This document shows, piece by piece, positions 1 to 9,529 of a DNA stretch of 64,000 nucleotides. How positions within the stretch are numbered: position 1 is the first letter of the stretch; each line of letters opens with the position of its first letter. Source of the stretch: Mycolicibacterium sediminis (GTDB lineage: Bacteria; Actinomycetota; Actinomycetes; Mycobacteriales; Mycobacteriaceae); assembly GCF_010731735.1 (NCBI RefSeq), contig NZ_AP022588.1, positions 3,658,001-3,722,000 on the forward strand, in the 5' to 3' direction. The position numbers and the translations under genes are program-made. The notes below the pieces were generated by a model. That model saw nothing but the letters and a program-made list of their open reading frames with translations. It had not been told where the DNA came from and searched no databases.

Positions 1-1
1 G

Positions 2-547
2 TCGCTGCGCGCATCGGTCACCAGCGAACTGGTCCTGGAGGACGTCCGCCTCCAGGACAGCGCCCGCCTGCCCGGGGCGACCAGTTTGCGGGCACCGTTG
101 AGCTGCCTCAACGAGGCGCGCTTCGGGATCGTCTTCGGCGCGGTGGGTGCGGCGCGGGACTGCCTCGAGACGGCGCTGGCCTACAGCCAGTCGCGCACGC
201 AGTTCGATCGGCCCATCGGCGGGTTCCAGCTGACGCAGCAGAAGCTCGCCGACATGACGCTCGAGTACGGTAAGGCGTTCCTGCTGGCGCTGCACCTCGG
301 TCGCACCAAGGACACCGTCGGCCTGCTGCCCGAACAGGTGAGCCTCGGCAAGCTCAACAACGTGCGCGAGGCCATCGAGATCGCGCGGACGTCGCGCACC
401 ATCCTCGGCGCCAGCGGCATCACCGGCGAGTACCCCGTGATGCGGCACGCCAACAACCTCGAGTCCGTGCTCACCTACGAGGGCACCGTGGAGATGCACA
501 CCCTGATGATCGGGCAGGCCCTCACCGGCACGCAGGCCTTCCGCTGA
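2..547 (+). CDS. Glutaryl-CoA dehydrogenase (acyl-CoA dehydrogenase family), C-terminal part
   Basis: The gene enters from the left edge, so only about 181 C-terminal residues are visible, ending in TGA at 545-547. Visible features are the acyl-CoA dehydrogenase helix bundle with [16 protein letters not shown], then the [18 protein letters not shown] segment. Close to the end is [19 protein letters not shown], which contains the catalytic-base glutamate position (YEG) and the GxAxTGxQAF tail that I associate with glutaryl-CoA dehydrogenases. Those enzymes oxidise and decarboxylate glutaryl-CoA to crotonyl-CoA in lysine and tryptophan breakdown. The E1 2-oxoacid dehydrogenase gene starts 21 bp downstream and is probably cotranscribed. 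The substrate is inferred from the C-terminal motif only; another short-chain acyl-CoA is possible. Confidence 0.75.
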   Translation, partial: SLRASVTSELVLEDVRLQDSARLPGATSLRAPLSCLNEARFGIVFGAVGAARDCLETALAYSQSRTQFDRPIGGFQLTQQKLADMTLEYGKAFLLALHLGRTKDTVGLLPEQVSLGKLNNVREAIEIARTSRTILGASGITGEYPVMRHANNLESVLTYEGTVEMHTLMIGQALTGTQAFR

Positions 548-568
548 GCGGGCGGTAGGGCGCGCGAC

Positions 569-2731
569 GTGGCCGAGTCGATCGACGAGTTCTTCACCGC
601 GACCGTCGGCGCGCTGACTGCGCCGCGTGAACCGAATGTCGAACTGCTGCAGGGCTTCTCGCGCCGGCAGTACGAGGACGTCTTCGACGCGCAGCTCGGC
701 AGCAGGCACCTCGACCTGGCCGCCCGCTGGCTGCGGTCGAAGGGCAGGGGCTTCTACACCATCGGATCGTCCGGTCACGAGAGTAACGCGGCGGTGGCCG
801 CGGCGCTGCGGCCCACCGATCCCGCTCTGCTGCACTATCGTTCGGGCGGCTTCTTCCTGGCCCGCGCCCAGCAGGTCGCGGGCAGTGACGCCGTGCGCGA
901 CGTCCTGCTCGGACTCGTCGCAGCCACCGAGGAGCCGATCTCCGGTGGCCGGCACAAGGTCTTCGGTCGCCACGACCTGAACGTCATCCCGCAGACGTCG
1001 ACCATTGCCTCGCACCTGCCGCGGGCGCTGGGCGTGGCGTTCTCGATCGCGCGGGCGCGCAAGCTCGGCGTCGACTCCCCGTGGCCCGGCGATGCGCTGG
1101 CGGTGTGCAGTTTCGGCGATGCATCGGCCAATCACTCGACCGCGGTGGGCGCCATCAACGCCGCCATGCACACCGCGTACCAGGGCCTGCCGATGCCACT
1201 GCTCCTGGTCTGCGAGGACAACGGGATCGGCATCAGCACCAGGACACCGCAGGGCTGGATCGCCCGGACCTACGCGAATCGCGAAGGGCTGCGCTACTTC
1301 TCCGTCGACGGCACCGACCCGGCGGCGGTCCTCCGGATCGCCGCTGAGGCGGCGGCATACGCGCGGACCCAGCGTCGGCCGGCGTTCCTGCACTTGGCCA
1401 CGGTACGGCTGATGGGACACGCCGGCTCTGACTACGAGCCGTCCTACCGGACACCGGCCGAGATCACCGGCGACTACGGGCGCGACCCGCTGCTCGGCAC
1501 CGCGCGGCTGCTGGTCGATGCGGGGGTGCTCACGCCGTCCGAGGTCCTCGATGCCTACGAGGCGAAGCGCGTTCGGGTCCTCGACATCGCCCGCGAGGTC
1601 GCCGAACTCCCGCAGCTCGACAGCGCCGAGGCCGTCATGGCACCCCTGCGGACGGCGTTCGACGAGGCGGTCGCCGCCACCGAGGCGAGCGCCCACGCCG
1701 CGCCGGACCGCGCCGAGACCGCGCCGATCACCTTGGCGCAGGCCATCAACGGGGCCCTGCACGAGGTGCTGGCCGAGTGCGGGGACACGCTGGTGTTCGG
1801 CGAGGACGTCGCTCGCAAGGGTGGGGTCTACGGCGTAACCCGCGGACTGCAACCCGCCTTCGGGACGGCGAGGGTCTTCGACACCCTGCTCGACGAGCAG
1901 TCGATCCTGGGACTCGCACTGGGGGCGGGTGTCTCGGGGATGCTGCCCATACCCGAGATCCAGTACCTGGCTTACCTGCACAACGCCGCCGACCAGATCC
2001 GCGGCGAGGGGTCGACGCTGCAGTTCTTCTCGAATCGTCAGTACCGCAACCCCATGGTGGTGCGGATCGCCGGCTACGGGTACCAGAAGGGCTTCGGCGG
2101 GCACTTCCACAACGACGACTCGATCACCGCGATCCGCGACATTCCCGGAGTGGTCGTTGCTTCGCCGTCGCGGCCCGACGACGCCGCGGCGATGCTGCGG
2201 TCCTGCGTCGTCGCCGCGCGTGCCGCCGGACTGGTCTGCGTGTACCTCGAGCCGATCGCGCTCTACCACACGCGCGATCTCCATTCCGACGGCGACGACG
2301 CCTGGCTGGCAGCCGATTCCGGTGGCGTCGTCCCGATCGGCCGGGCACGGACCTACGGCGACGGCGGCGATCTGACCATCCTCACGTTCGGCAACGGGGT
2401 GCCGATGAGCCTGCGGGCGGCCCGCACCCTCGCCGCCTGCGGCGTCGCAACCCGGGTGGTGGACCTCCGCTGGCTGGCCCCGTTGCCGGTCGGCGACATC
2501 CTCGAACAGGCCACGACGACGGGCCGGGTGCTGGTGGTCGACGAGACCAGGCGCAGCGGCGGCGTCAGCGAGGTCGTGCTCACGGCGCTGATCGACGGCG
2601 GGTTCACCGGCGCGATGGCGCGGGTCGCCAGCCACGACAGCTTCATCCCACTCGGCGACGCGGCGCTGCAGGTGCTCCTGTCGGAGGAGACGATCCTCGA
2701 CGCCGCGCTCGAGATGGTGCGTGGCTCCTAG
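569..2731 (+). CDS. Fused alpha-beta E1 component of a 2-oxoacid dehydrogenase (thiamine diphosphate-dependent)
   Basis: The 720-residue protein starts at GTG 569. Residues about 30-350 are the E1-alpha domain, with the ThDP/Mg motif GDASANHS near residue 182 and the closing [12 protein letters not shown] loop. Residues about 385-720 are the E1-beta domain, recognised by [44 protein letters not shown] and [19 protein letters not shown]. Most E1 enzymes of the branched-chain type use separate alpha and beta chains, so this is a natural fusion. E1 decarboxylates a 2-oxoacid and passes the acyl group to a lipoyl-E2. No E2 or E3 gene is visible nearby. Placement just after a glutaryl-CoA dehydrogenase gene suggests, as inference, a role with 2-oxoadipate or a related acid. 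The last 4 bp overlap the convergent SDR gene. Confidence 0.85.
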   Translation: MAESIDEFFTATVGALTAPREPNVELLQGFSRRQYEDVFDAQLGSRHLDLAARWLRSKGRGFYTIGSSGHESNAAVAAALRPTDPALLHYRSGGFFLARAQQVAGSDAVRDVLLGLVAATEEPISGGRHKVFGRHDLNVIPQTSTIASHLPRALGVAFSIARARKLGVDSPWPGDALAVCSFGDASANHSTAVGAINAAMHTAYQGLPMPLLLVCEDNGIGISTRTPQGWIARTYANREGLRYFSVDGTDPAAVLRIAAEAAAYARTQRRPAFLHLATVRLMGHAGSDYEPSYRTPAEITGDYGRDPLLGTARLLVDAGVLTPSEVLDAYEAKRVRVLDIAREVAELPQLDSAEAVMAPLRTAFDEAVAATEASAHAAPDRAETAPITLAQAINGALHEVLAECGDTLVFGEDVARKGGVYGVTRGLQPAFGTARVFDTLLDEQSILGLALGAGVSGMLPIPEIQYLAYLHNAADQIRGEGSTLQFFSNRQYRNPMVVRIAGYGYQKGFGGHFHNDDSITAIRDIPGVVVASPSRPDDAAAMLRSCVVAARAAGLVCVYLEPIALYHTRDLHSDGDDAWLAADSGGVVPIGRARTYGDGGDLTILTFGNGVPMSLRAARTLAACGVATRVVDLRWLAPLPVGDILEQATTTGRVLVVDETRRSGGVSEVVLTALIDGGFTGAMARVASHDSFIPLGDAALQVLLSEETILDAALEMVRGS

Positions 2732-3558
2732 CGCTTGTTGACGTACCCGTCGTCGACGGGCAGGGCGACTCCCGAGATGTGCCTGCCCGAATCGGACACC
2801 AACCACGCCACGGCATCGGCGATGACCTCGGGCTCGACGGTCTCCATGTTCGCCGCGCTCGCCATGTTCAGCGAACCCTCCTCGGCGCCCGTCATCTCGC
2901 TGAGCCACTTGCGGGTGAACTCGTTGTCGATCATCGGCGTCCTGACCCCGGCCGGGTGCACCGAGTTGACCCGGATTCCCTGCGGCGTCAGCAGATTGGC
3001 GTAGGACCGCATCAGCCCGACGACGCCGTGCTTGGCCGCCGAGTAGCCGATGGAGCCGGCGAACGGCGAACCCAGGCCGACGAGTCCCATGACCGAGCTG
3101 ATGAGGACGATCGCTCCGCCGTTGCCCGCCTTGAGCATCGGGCGCATCGCGACGTCGACGGTGTGATGGACGCCGGTGAGGTTGACGTCGATGACGTCGT
3201 GCCAGGCGTTCTCACCGGCCATCGGGGCGATGCCCGCGTTGGCGACGACGATGTCCAGACGTCCGCCGAGTTCCTCGACGCCCGCCCGCAGCGCGGTCTT
3301 GAGCGAATCGCGGTCGCGCACGTCGGCCTGGGTGGCCACGATGCGCGCACCGGTGTCCTCGACCAGCTTGACCGTCGCGGCCAGGTCGTCGGCCGTGGCC
3401 ATCGGGTAGGGCACCGAGGCGATCTGATCGCAGAGGTCGACGGCGATGACGTCGGCGCCGTCGGATGCCAGACGCACCGCATGTGCGCGACCCTGACCGC
3501 GGGCGGCACCGGTGATGAAGGCGACCTTGCCCGTCAGCGGGCCGCTGGCGGCTGCCAC
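2728..3558 (-). CDS. Mycofactocin-coupled SDR family oxidoreductase
   Basis: This is a 276-residue short-chain dehydrogenase. The start is taken as GTG at 3558, one base after the TGA of the upstream monooxygenase gene, because the Rossmann fold begins at once ([20 protein letters not shown]). Active-site residues are the Ser of LISSVMGL and the Tyr-Lys pair of [15 protein letters not shown]-type and [12 protein letters not shown] segments are also present. The acidic insertion [19 protein letters not shown] after strand 2 is typical of the mycofactocin-dependent SDR subfamily, in which the nicotinamide stays bound and is reoxidised by the peptide cofactor mycofactocin. The substrate, probably an alcohol or carbonyl compound, is unknown. 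It corresponds in position to Rv2750 of M. tuberculosis. Confidence 0.85.
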   Translation of the reverse strand: MAAASGPLTGKVAFITGAARGQGRAHAVRLASDGADVIAVDLCDQIASVPYPMATADDLAATVKLVEDTGARIVATQADVRDRDSLKTALRAGVEELGGRLDIVVANAGIAPMAGENAWHDVIDVNLTGVHHTVDVAMRPMLKAGNGGAIVLISSVMGLVGLGSPFAGSIGYSAAKHGVVGLMRSYANLLTPQGIRVNSVHPAGVRTPMIDNEFTRKWLSEMTGAEEGSLNMASAANMETVEPEVIADAVAWLVSDSGRHISGVALPVDDGYVNKR

Positions 3559-3559
3559 G

Positions 3560-3874
3560 TCAGGGCCGCAGTCGACCCTTGGCGGGATCGCCTGCGACCA
3601 CCGGCGCGAGCATCTTGATGTCGGGGGCACCGTCAAGGTGCTCGCCGATCGCGCCGAACAGCGCCCCGACCGCGGGTGCGGTGCTGTGGACCTTGAGCGC
3701 CTCTTCGTCGGCCCACTGCTCAACGAAGACGAAGGTGCCGTTGGCTTCGTGCAGCGAGTACAGCTCACAGCCGGGCTCGGAGTGCACCGCCTCGATCGCC
3801 GTCGTGCACGCCTCGCGCACCGCATCGACGGATTCGGGCTTGGCGGTCATGGTGGCGACGACGACTACGGGCAT
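3560..3874 (-). CDS. Antibiotic biosynthesis monooxygenase (ABM) domain protein, putative quinol monooxygenase
   Basis: This is a 104-residue single-domain protein of the dimeric alpha-beta barrel ABM fold. It begins [22 protein letters not shown] and contains the family signature [12 protein letters not shown] followed by [20 protein letters not shown]. Members such as YgiN oxidise quinols or small aromatics without a cofactor; several actinobacterial members have no assigned substrate. A GAGGAG ribosome-binding site precedes ATG 3874 by 5 nt. The stop is separated by one base from the start of the SDR gene, so the two are very likely translationally coupled and act on the same metabolite. 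It corresponds in position to Rv2749. Confidence 0.8.
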   Translation of the reverse strand: MPVVVVATMTAKPESVDAVREACTTAIEAVHSEPGCELYSLHEANGTFVFVEQWADEEALKVHSTAPAVGALFGAIGEHLDGAPDIKMLAPVVAGDPAKGRLRP

Positions 3875-3933
3875 GCGTGCTCCTCATACTCTCCGGTGAG
3901 TGATCCGGCGCACACATTACTGCGCAGCGGATC

Positions 3934-6141
3934 TCAGCGGACGACCTCCCGTACTTCGGCGACACCGGTACCGCGCTGGTCGATCTCGGTGATCTCGTCG
4001 GCACCGACGAGGTAGAGCCGCGCGGTGGCCAGGTCGAGGAACAGCCCGACGACCGTCACGGTGCCCTGCGCGAGGTGCTCGGCCACCAGGGGATGGCGCT
4101 GCACGGCCCGCACCTGGACGGCGACGTTGACGACGCTCAGCTGGTCGGCCCCGGTGAAGCCGGCCTCCGCTGCCGCCTTCGCCACGGGGTCGTAGTCGCG
4201 GAACGCGGCGAGGCTCTCGGCCCCCAGCTCGAGCCAGCGACCGACGGAGCCCGTGGCGTCCCCGTGCATCAGGTCGTGCATGGCGTCGCAGCCGGAGTGG
4301 CCGCAGATCGCAATGGTCGACACCGACAGGCGCTCCACCGAATAGCTCAGCGCGGACTCCACCGACAGATCCCCGCCGACGAGGTTGCCGACGTTGCGCA
4401 CGTTCAGCAGCTCACCGGGAGCGCTGTCGGTGATGAGGTTCGGCAGGATCCGGGCGTCGGCGCACGTCAGCAACATCGTGTGCGGATCGTGTTCGGCTGC
4501 AGCACCGTTGGCGTCGCCGCGCAGCAGCGGTGCCAGTCCGGTGCTGAAGCGGCCCACGCCGCCCGCGAACTGCGGGGGCAAGATCTGGCGCAGCGCAGAG
4601 ATCACCCGCCGGCCCTCGGTGTCACGGCGTGGTGGCCGTGCGTGCGCAAATTCCATTCGGGCGGTGCCCGTCTCGGTCACGGTCACCTCGTCGCCGTTCG
4701 CGCGGCGCTGCCTGATCCACTCGTCGAGCGTGTCGAGCGCGGCGTGGTCGAGGTAGTCGACGTTGAGGTCGATCGAGGTCTCCGCACCCGGGGGAATGGT
4801 CGCCAGGGCGGCGGTCAGGCGGGGCAGCGCGAGGAAGCTGCACGAGCCGGTGATCGCGACGTGCCAGCGCGGCGGCCCGCCCGCCCCGATCCGGCTGGTC
4901 AGGTCCTCGGCGACGATCGACACCCGGACGATGCGCCAGGCGGCGATCGCGATGGCGAGGACGAGCCCGATGAGGACCCCTTCGAGCAGGTTCAGGAACA
5001 CGACGGCGAGCAGCGTGACGCCGTAGATGATCAGTTCGCCCGTCCGCCGGGCGAGGTCGATGTGCGCGAGCTTCACCAGCTGCACGCCGATGACGATCAA
5101 CAGGCCCGCCAGGGCGGCGTTGGGGATCATCTCGACGACGTTGACCAGGAAGACCGAGAACAGCAGGAGCCAGACGCCGTGCAGCGCCGCGGATGCCCGG
5201 GTCTTGGCCCCTGCGCTGACGTTTGCGGTGCTGCGGACGATGACGCCGGTGATCGGCAGTCCGCCGAGTAGGCCGGAGGACACGTTCGCCGTGCCCTGGC
5301 CGACGAGTTCTCGGTTGAAGTCGGTGCGTTCGCCGTCGTGCATCTTGTCGACGGCGCTGGCCGACAGCAGGCTCTCGACGCTGGCGATGAGCGCCACGGT
5401 GAGGACCGCCATGGCGATGGAACTCCACGAGCCCTGCGGCATCGACGGAAGACCGATGGCGTCGATCACCGATTCGTCGAGGACGATGCGGTCGGTGGTC
5501 AAGCCGGGCGAGTAGCTCGCGGCGGTCGCGACCACGATCGCGACCAGGGCTGCGGGCACGACACGGATGCCGGCGGGTACGAACCGCCACAGCAGCATGA
5601 TCGCAATGACGATGCCGCCGATCAGCACCTCCGACCACTGTGGCGTGGCGATCTCGCCGGGTAGTGCGGTCAGGTTGGCCCAGGCGCTGCTGCGCGGTCC
5701 GCCGCCCAGGAGGACGTGGATCTGCTGCAGGGCGATGGTGATCCCGATGCCCGCGAGCATCGCATGCACCACGATGGGCGCGATGGCCAGTGCGGCGCGC
5801 GCGATGCGACTGAGGCCCAACAGGATCTGCAGGACGCCCGCCGCGGCGGTGATCGCGCAGGTCGCCTTCCAGCCGAACTGGGCGACGAGTTCGGCGACGA
5901 CGACGGTCAGCCCTGCGGCGGGACCGCTGACCTGCAGCGGTGACCCACCGACGACGGCGCAGACGATGCCGCCGACGATCGCGGCGATGAGTCCCGCGAC
6001 CACGGGGGCGCCGGAGGCCACCGCGATGCCGATCGACAGCGGCAGCGCCACCAGGAACACGACCAGTGAGGCGGGAACGTCGTAGCGAAAGACATTGTGT
6101 AACAAGGGCTTAACATGGCGGGATTCCGTCAGCTGGCTCAC
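3934..6141 (-). CDS. SulP-family anion transporter fused to STAS and beta-carbonic anhydrase domains
   Basis: The protein has 735 residues if it starts at GTG 6141. Residues about 20-400 form the SulP membrane domain (YDVPASLVVFLVALPLSIGI, VVGGSPLQVSGPAAGLTV). About 410-500 is a STAS-like segment (WHVAITGSCSFLALPRLTAA). The C-terminal 200 residues are a beta-carbonic anhydrase with zinc ligands in TCADARILPN (Cys and Asp-Arg pair) and CGHSGCDAMHDLM (His, Cys). Such fusions are thought to couple bicarbonate transport with CO2 hydration at the membrane. The start is chosen because TACTGT lies 7 nt upstream, a leaderless promoter layout; an upstream in-frame ATG at 6231 would add 30 hydrophilic residues. 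The gene resembles Rv3273 but here sits beside ftsK. Confidence 0.85.
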   Translation of the reverse strand: MSQLTESRHVKPLLHNVFRYDVPASLVVFLVALPLSIGIAVASGAPVVAGLIAAIVGGIVCAVVGGSPLQVSGPAAGLTVVVAELVAQFGWKATCAITAAAGVLQILLGLSRIARAALAIAPIVVHAMLAGIGITIALQQIHVLLGGGPRSSAWANLTALPGEIATPQWSEVLIGGIVIAIMLLWRFVPAGIRVVPAALVAIVVATAASYSPGLTTDRIVLDESVIDAIGLPSMPQGSWSSIAMAVLTVALIASVESLLSASAVDKMHDGERTDFNRELVGQGTANVSSGLLGGLPITGVIVRSTANVSAGAKTRASAALHGVWLLLFSVFLVNVVEMIPNAALAGLLIVIGVQLVKLAHIDLARRTGELIIYGVTLLAVVFLNLLEGVLIGLVLAIAIAAWRIVRVSIVAEDLTSRIGAGGPPRWHVAITGSCSFLALPRLTAALATIPPGAETSIDLNVDYLDHAALDTLDEWIRQRRANGDEVTVTETGTARMEFAHARPPRRDTEGRRVISALRQILPPQFAGGVGRFSTGLAPLLRGDANGAAAEHDPHTMLLTCADARILPNLITDSAPGELLNVRNVGNLVGGDLSVESALSYSVERLSVSTIAICGHSGCDAMHDLMHGDATGSVGRWLELGAESLAAFRDYDPVAKAAAEAGFTGADQLSVVNVAVQVRAVQRHPLVAEHLAQGTVTVVGLFLDLATARLYLVGADEITEIDQRGTGVAEVREVVR

Positions 6142-6148
6142 CGGTCCG

Positions 6149-6154
6149 ACAGTA
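6149..6154 (-). promoter_or_regulatory. -10 element of leaderless promoter for the SulP-carbonic anhydrase gene
   Basis: On the minus strand this reads TACTGT, matching TANNNT, followed by 7 nt and then GTG 6141. Transcription would therefore begin at or beside the G of the start codon. No convincing -35 is visible. Confidence 0.6.
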
Positions 6155-6314
6155 GCGGCGACGACGGATTCCGTCGTGTTACCGATCGGTGACGCTGCGC
6201 ACGTTTGGCTCGTGCGCAGGTGGGGCGCCACGCCGGACCCCGACGCGTTTCGTTGCCCGATGGTTAGCCCTTTGTGACCTGTGTGGCTGATGGTGCAAAT
6301 GGGTTCCCTGCGAC

Positions 6315-6320
6315 TAGTCT
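6315..6320 (+). promoter_or_regulatory. -10 element of leaderless promoter for ftsK
   Basis: TAGTCT is followed by a 7-nt spacer (TACCGGC) and ATG 6328. This fits a leaderless ftsK transcript and decides against longer in-frame starts upstream. It is divergent from the SulP promoter about 165 bp away. Confidence 0.6.
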
Positions 6321-6327
6321 TACCGGC

Positions 6328-8877
6328 ATGGCAAGTAAGACCGTGAGCCGATCTGGATCGCGAAACCCCAGGTCAGGGGCGGGCGCACGGACTGCGGCTC
6401 GCCCGAAGAAACCAGCGGCGCCCCGTCGCAAGCCGGCCAAGCGCGCATCCGCCTCCGCCGGCGTGGGATCCGCAGGCGCCGCCGTGGGGCGTGGCGCGCG
6501 CGCCGGTTGGCTGATGCTGGCGAAGGGCGCGGGCAGCACGGCGCGCTCCATCGGCCGCGCCCGCGACCTCGAACCGGGACACCGTCGCGACGGAATCGCG
6601 CTCGCCCTCGTGGCGCTCGCCGTCGTCGTTGCCGCCAGCTCGTGGTTCGACGCTGCGCGTCCGGTCGGCGGCTGGATCGACACCGCGGTCCGCACCGTGA
6701 TCGGCGCCGGGGTGGTCCTCGTCCCGATCGCACTCGCCGGCATCGCCGTCGTACTCATGCGAACCGAGCCGCAGCCCGACACCCGGCCGCGCCTGATCCT
6801 CGGCACCGCGATGATCGCGCTGCCCGTCCTCGGACTGTGGCACCTGTGGTCGGATTCGCCGTCGGACCCGTCCGACCGACGGGGCGCCGCCGGGTTCGTC
6901 GGATTCGCCATCGGGGGACCGCTGTCCGACGGCCTGACGCCCTGGATCGCCGCGCCGCTGCTGACGATGGCCGCACTCTTCGGCGTCCTGCTGCTCACCG
7001 GCACCACGATCCGCGAGGTTCCCTCGGCGCTGCGCGAACTGTTCGGCGCGGGTGAGCGCGACGACGACTACTACGACGACGACGAATTCGCCGACGAGGG
7101 CGACGGCCCCGAGGCTGCCGACGACTTCTCCGACGGCTACTACGACGACCCCGCCGGCTACCGCGGCGACGACACCGCCTGGCCGGGCGCCGCACCGGCG
7201 TCGGGAACCCCGCTCGACAACTATCCGCTCGACGACGAGGCGCCGACCACGCCCGAGCCGGCACCCGCGCCCGCCCGTCGCAAGAAGGTCCCGGCCGCCG
7301 CCGCTCCCGCGGCCCCCGCGCCCCCCGCGCCGAAGAAGCAGGAGACGCTGGTCCTCGACCGGGTCGTCGAAGGTCCCTACACGCTGCCGCCGCTCGACCT
7401 GCTCGTCGCGGGCGATCCGCCGAAGCGGCGCAGCGCCGCCAACGACCACATGATGGACTCGATCAACTCGGTCCTGGAACAGTTCAAGGTCGACGCGTCC
7501 GTCACCGGCTGCACCCGCGGACCGACCGTCACCCGCTACGAGGTCGAACTCGGCCCGGGCGTCAAGGTCGAGAAGATCACCGCCCTACAGCGGAACATCG
7601 CCTACGCCGTGGCCACCGAGAGCGTCCGCATGCTGGCGCCCATCCCCGGCAAGTCCGCCGTCGGCATCGAGGTGCCCAACACCGACCGCGAGATGGTCCG
7701 CCTGGCCGACGTCCTCACCGATCCGGTCACCCGCAGCGACCACCACCCGCTGGTGATCGGCCTGGGCAAGGACATCGAGGGCGAGATGATCTCGGCCAAC
7801 CTCGCGAAGATGCCCCACCTGCTCGTCGCCGGCTCCACCGGTTCGGGCAAGTCGAGCTTCGTGAACTCAATGCTGGTCTCACTGCTGACCCGGGCGACGC
7901 CCGACGAGGTCAGGATGATCCTCATCGACCCCAAGATGGTCGAGCTGACGCCGTACGAGGGGATCCCGCACCTCATCACCCCGATCATCACCCAGCCGAA
8001 GAAGGCCGCGGCCGCCCTGACCTGGCTGGTCGAGGAGATGGAGCAGCGCTACCAGGACATGCAGGCGTCGCGGGTGCGCCACATCGACGTCTTCAACGAG
8101 AAGGTGCGCTCCGGCGAGATCACCACGCCGCTGGGCAGCGAGCGGGTGTACAAGCCGTACCCCTACATCCTCGCGATCGTCGACGAGCTGGCCGACCTGA
8201 TGATGACGGCGCCCCGCGACGTCGAGGAGGCCATCGTGCGGATCACGCAGAAGGCGCGCGCCGCGGGCATCCACCTCGTGCTGGCCACGCAGCGGCCGTC
8301 GGTCGACGTCGTCACCGGCCTGATCAAGACCAACGTGCCGTCCCGGCTGGCGTTCGCCACCTCGTCGCTCACCGACAGCCGCGTCATCCTCGACCAGCCG
8401 GGCGCCGAGAAGCTCATCGGCATGGGCGACGGGCTGTTCCTGCCGATGGGCGCCAACAAGCCGACCCGTCTGCAGGGCGCCTACATCAGCGACGAGGAGA
8501 TCCACGCCGTCGTCGAGGCAACCAAGTCGCAGGCCGAACCCGAGTTCATCGAGGGCGTCACCGCCGCGAAGCCGAGCGGCGAGCGCACCGACGTCGACCC
8601 CGACATCGGCGACGACATGGACGTCCTGCTGCAGGCCGTCGAACTCGTCGTGTCGTCCCAGTTCGGCTCGACGTCGATGCTGCAGCGCAAACTGCGGGTC
8701 GGCTTCGCCAAGGCGGGCCGCCTGATGGACCTGATGGAGACCCGTCAGATCGTCGGGCCCTCCGAGGGGTCCAAGGCCCGCGAGGTGCTGGTCAAGCCCG
8801 ACGAGCTGGCCGGCACGCTGGCACTGATCCGCGGGGGCTCCGACGCCGTCGGCGGCGACGAGGAGCCGGACTTCTAG
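6328..8877 (+). CDS. ftsK: DNA translocase FtsK
   Basis: The 849-residue septal DNA pump clears chromosome ends through the closing division septum. The N-terminus is basic (about 90 residues), followed by four hydrophobic segments around residues 90-240. Next comes an acidic Tyr/Asp-rich linker (about 250-330) with a Pro/Ala stretch. The motor follows: [20 protein letters not shown], Walker [17 protein letters not shown] near residue 500 and Walker [15 protein letters not shown] near residue 610. At the end is the gamma winged helix ([26 protein letters not shown]), which in this family reads polar KOPS sites and activates XerCD. Length is close to other mycobacterial FtsK proteins. The start is fixed by a leaderless -10 element at 6315-6320. 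Confidence 0.97.
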   Translation: MASKTVSRSGSRNPRSGAGARTAARPKKPAAPRRKPAKRASASAGVGSAGAAVGRGARAGWLMLAKGAGSTARSIGRARDLEPGHRRDGIALALVALAVVVAASSWFDAARPVGGWIDTAVRTVIGAGVVLVPIALAGIAVVLMRTEPQPDTRPRLILGTAMIALPVLGLWHLWSDSPSDPSDRRGAAGFVGFAIGGPLSDGLTPWIAAPLLTMAALFGVLLLTGTTIREVPSALRELFGAGERDDDYYDDDEFADEGDGPEAADDFSDGYYDDPAGYRGDDTAWPGAAPASGTPLDNYPLDDEAPTTPEPAPAPARRKKVPAAAAPAAPAPPAPKKQETLVLDRVVEGPYTLPPLDLLVAGDPPKRRSAANDHMMDSINSVLEQFKVDASVTGCTRGPTVTRYEVELGPGVKVEKITALQRNIAYAVATESVRMLAPIPGKSAVGIEVPNTDREMVRLADVLTDPVTRSDHHPLVIGLGKDIEGEMISANLAKMPHLLVAGSTGSGKSSFVNSMLVSLLTRATPDEVRMILIDPKMVELTPYEGIPHLITPIITQPKKAAAALTWLVEEMEQRYQDMQASRVRHIDVFNEKVRSGEITTPLGSERVYKPYPYILAIVDELADLMMTAPRDVEEAIVRITQKARAAGIHLVLATQRPSVDVVTGLIKTNVPSRLAFATSSLTDSRVILDQPGAEKLIGMGDGLFLPMGANKPTRLQGAYISDEEIHAVVEATKSQAEPEFIEGVTAAKPSGERTDVDPDIGDDMDVLLQAVELVVSSQFGSTSMLQRKLRVGFAKAGRLMDLMETRQIVGPSEGSKAREVLVKPDELAGTLALIRGGSDAVGGDEEPDF

Positions 8878-8893
8878 CTGGGCGTTTCTGCGC

Positions 8894-8949
8894 CGAACGT
8901 GACGCCACTGCGAGGTCTCCGCGAATTCCTCGCAGTGGCGTCACGTTCG
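8894..8949. terminator. Perfect 22-bp inverted repeat between convergent ftsK and argA
   Basis: The arms are 8894-8915 and 8928-8949, exact complements over 22 bp, enclosing a 12-nt loop. It lies in the 95-bp gap between the convergent ends of ftsK and argA and could stop transcription from both sides. There is no run of T after either arm, so it would be a mycobacterial-type hairpin terminator rather than a classic intrinsic one. A repeat-family element is the alternative. Confidence 0.6.
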
Positions 8950-8972
8950 TCCGCGCTGTCGGGGGTCCCGCC

Positions 8973-9488
8973 TCAGAGGTGCAGCAGCATCCGGGTGTTG
9001 CCCAGGGTGTTGGGCTTGACGTAGGAGAGGTCGAGGAACTCCGCCACGCCGATGTCGTAGGAACGACACATCTCCTCGTAGACCTCGGCCGTCACGGGGG
9101 TGCCGTCGATCTCCTCGAAGCCGTGCGTCCCGAAGAAGTCCGTCTCGAAGGTCAGCACGAAGATCCGCTCGAGCCGCAGTTCGCGCGCGACGTCGAGGAG
9201 GCGGTCCACGACGGCGTGCCCGACGCCCTTGCCGCGCACCTGCGGATGTGCCGCGACGGTGCGCACCTCGCCAAGGTCCGACCACAGCACGTGCAGGGCG
9301 CCGCACCCCATGACCTCGCCGTCGACCTCGGCCACCCAGAACTCCTGCACGGCCTCGTAGAGGGTGACGAGATTCTTCTCGAGCAGGATCCGGCCCGCGT
9401 AGATGTCGACGAGTTCCTTGATTCTGGGTACGTCGGACGTGCGGGCACGGCGGACCACCAACGCGTCGCTTTCGGGTACCTCGCTCAC
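8973..9488 (-). CDS. argA: Amino-acid (glutamate) N-acetyltransferase, GNAT family
   Basis: This 171-residue GNAT protein begins VSEVPESDALVVRRARTSDVPRIKELVD. The acetyl-CoA binding motif A is VRTVAAHPQVRGKGVGHAVVDRLLD (positions about 90-115), with Q/RxxGxG visible as RGKGVG. The tail SYVKPNTLGNTRMLLHL is typical of the short actinobacterial NAGS that carries out the first step of arginine synthesis (L-glutamate to N-acetylglutamate), as described for Rv2747. It lacks the amino-acid-kinase domain of the classic long ArgA. GTG 9488 is supported by a -10 hexamer 6 nt upstream. It is divergent from pgsA3. Confidence 0.9.
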   Translation of the reverse strand: MSEVPESDALVVRRARTSDVPRIKELVDIYAGRILLEKNLVTLYEAVQEFWVAEVDGEVMGCGALHVLWSDLGEVRTVAAHPQVRGKGVGHAVVDRLLDVARELRLERIFVLTFETDFFGTHGFEEIDGTPVTAEVYEEMCRSYDIGVAEFLDLSYVKPNTLGNTRMLLHL

Positions 9489-9494
9489 ACGTGG

Positions 9495-9500
9495 AGGGTA
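9495..9500 (-). promoter_or_regulatory. -10 element of leaderless promoter for argA
   Basis: The minus strand reads TACCCT, with a 6-nt spacer to GTG 9488. It lies only about 18 bp from the -10 of the divergent pgsA3 gene. Confidence 0.55.
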
Positions 9501-9517
9501 TCGGGCGCGGCAACGGA

Positions 9518-9523
9518 TATTCT
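9518..9523 (+). promoter_or_regulatory. -10 element of leaderless promoter for pgsA3
   Basis: TATTCT is followed by 6 nt and GTG 9530. This selects GTG 9530 over the upstream in-frame ATG at 9491. Confidence 0.55.
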
Positions 9524-9529
9524 GTTGCG

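Noticed and set aside
1777..3618. Long open frame (613 codons) on the plus strand across the E1 end and SDR gene
   Set aside because: It is a Arg/Arg-Pro-rich shadow of the real genes in another frame, with no family motif.
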